A stretch of 64,000 nucleotides of DNA, taken from NCBI GenBank assembly GCA_017555105.1, contig JAFZHB010000018.1, positions 1 to 64,000 of the forward strand. Direction: 5' to 3'. The position numbers and the translations under genes are program-made. The notes under the pieces were generated by a model, which was given only the letters and a program-made list of their open reading frames with translations, made no database searches and had not been told where the DNA came from. Position 1 is the stretch's first letter; every line of letters starts with the position of its first letter. Below, in pieces: positions 62,879-64,000 of this stretch. The DNA comes from Alistipes sp. Its GTDB lineage: Bacteria; Bacteroidota; Bacteroidia; Bacteroidales; Rikenellaceae.

Positions 62879-64000
62879 ATGAAGAGACCCGAACAAGACT
62901 ACGCCCCACGCGCGCTGCGCACCATCGGTTGGGTGGTGCTGTGGCTTGTTGTGTTGAGCCTGATTCCGCCCATCACCGTGGGAGGAATCAAGCTGCGTCG
63001 TGCCAATATCTTTGCCGAGCTCTACGCCTTCGACGATGCACACGCCGAAGCGCAGGAGCCGACCAACTCGCTCTTCGACGAGGTTGAATTTGCGGTCGAC
63101 CTGGAGGAGGTCAGTCGCCAGATTGAACAGATTGAGGAGCCTTCGCACACCCTGCAACGCCAATTTGAGTGGGTAATCGAAGGGTACGCTTCGCCTTCGC
63201 GCGCAGCGATTGAGGTCGACACGCGCCGCTACATCCCCAAGCTTACACCGATCGAGGATTTCTCATCCGAGGATCGTTTTGCAGCCTTCTGCGACACGCT
63301 GCTGCGCGCCGATCGCACGGTGCGCATCGCCGTATTAGGCGACTCGTTCATCGAGGGTGATATCCTGACAGCTGACCTGCGCGAACGCCTGCAAGCGGCC
63401 TTTGGCGGTCGCGGTACGGGCTTTGCCCCGATGGCCTCGCCACTGACGAATTTCCGCCGTTCGATCAAGACTCAATCGAAGGGGTGGACCTCCTACAATG
63501 TAATGCAACAGCGCAAAACGCCGGCTCCCTACAACGAGCAGTTCTTCGTATCGGGCTGGGTGTGCCGTCCCGAAACGGGCGCTTCGACGCGTTGGGAGTG
63601 CACGAACTTCCGCGAGGGGGTGGAGAGCTGCTCGACGGCTCGCATTCACCTCATCGCACCGCGCGACAGCCGTATTGAGCTGACGCTGAACGACACGCTG
63701 CGCCACACCCTCGCAATCGAGGGCGGTGCCATGCTGCGCGAGATCGCTGTGCGCGCTCCGCAAATCCGCTCCCTGGAGTTCAAGGTGGCAGAGGGTGCAA
63801 GCGAGTTGATCGGCTATGGTGCCTCATTCGAGGATCAGGGCGTAACGGTCGACAACTACTCTGTACGCAGCAACAACGGCCAGGCGATCTTCCGCACCAA
63901 CCCTTCGCTCAATGCGCAGCTCAATGCCTTGGCGCCCTACGACTTGGTAATCCTGCAGTATGGTCTGAACATCATGCAGCAGGGTGTACTGCAATACACC
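62879..64000 (+). CDS. Membrane-anchored SGNH/GDSL hydrolase-like protein (C-terminus beyond window)
   Basis: The frame begins at ATG 62879 and stays open to the end of the window (374 codons seen). One membrane helix (about 17-36, TIGWVVLWLVVLSLIPPITV) anchors a periplasmic part. The GDS block reads VLGDSFIEGD with D155 and S156, the usual nucleophile region, and LVILQYGLNIM near the window edge resembles the later Asn-containing block. In Bacteroidota such proteins often lie next to an MBOAT acyltransferase and modify exported polysaccharide; whether one follows cannot be seen. The catalytic Asp/His block is not yet in view. Confidence 0.72.
   Translation, partial: MKRPEQDYAPRALRTIGWVVLWLVVLSLIPPITVGGIKLRRANIFAELYAFDDAHAEAQEPTNSLFDEVEFAVDLEEVSRQIEQIEEPSHTLQRQFEWVIEGYASPSRAAIEVDTRRYIPKLTPIEDFSSEDRFAAFCDTLLRADRTVRIAVLGDSFIEGDILTADLRERLQAAFGGRGTGFAPMASPLTNFRRSIKTQSKGWTSYNVMQQRKTPAPYNEQFFVSGWVCRPETGASTRWECTNFREGVESCSTARIHLIAPRDSRIELTLNDTLRHTLAIEGGAMLREIAVRAPQIRSLEFKVAEGASELIGYGASFEDQGVTVDNYSVRSNNGQAIFRTNPSLNAQLNALAPYDLVILQYGLNIMQQGVLQYT

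Noticed and set aside
1..64000. tRNA, rRNA, CRISPR arrays, transposases or integrases
   Set aside because: None of their sequence patterns were seen on either strand by reading; a tRNA scan could still find a missed short gene.

Overview
The window comes from a Bacteroidota member, most likely a gut Bacteroidales near Alistipes/Rikenellaceae. The reasons are the SusC/SusD pair, many lipoproteins with Bacteroidales signal peptides, promoters of the TTTG/TAnnTTTG type instead of sigma-70 boxes, a BtuG-type cobalamin lipoprotein, and a GC-rich coding style. The genus is an inference. No tRNA, rRNA, CRISPR array, insertion sequence or phage gene was seen.

Region 1 (1-31546) is a carbohydrate locus made of two divergent operons that start either side of 15748-15985. 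The leftward operon runs GH127, MFS transporter, cytoplasmic GH78, GH138-like lipoprotein, GH137-GH2 two-enzyme protein, GH2 beta-galactosidase (cut by the window edge). The rightward operon runs GH143-GH142 two-enzyme protein, GH78, two CE19-like esterases (the second with a doubled DUF3826-like tail), GH140 apiosidase, and a GH78 fused to a sialidase-like propeller. This set of families matches enzymes known to take apart the pectin rhamnogalacturonan II (RG-II): apiose, aceric acid, Araf-Dha, Araf/GlcA, GalA and galactose links, and methyl esters. No SusC/SusD pair, sensor or regulator for this locus lies inside the window.

Region 2 (31624-38652): an FKBP gene with its own promoter, then a cobalamin riboswitch with an intrinsic terminator in its leader, controlling btuG-btuB-btuF-btuC-btuD. 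This is a complete route for B12 from the cell surface to the cytoplasm. The operon meets a convergent NhaD-type antiporter gene at a two-way terminator.

Region 3 (40163-55908): one nine-gene operon that starts with SusC/SusD but holds no carbohydrate enzyme. It encodes surface lipoproteins (DUF4984-like, an 803-residue repeat protein, two leucine-rich-repeat proteins), a subtilisin-type lipoprotein protease, a DUF1573 protein and a small lipocalin-like lipoprotein. The best reading is a surface protein/peptide capture system. A separately promoted, apparently highly expressed coiled-coil surface protein (DUF4988/PL29-N type) follows, with a terminator hairpin in its leader.

Region 4 (58563-64000): a cysteine-rich small lipoprotein, a tightly overlapping leftward operon (LolC/E-like permease, UbiE/MenG methyltransferase, lipoprotein, SPOR protein), and rightward genes for a membrane zinc peptidase and a window-truncated SGNH hydrolase-like protein.
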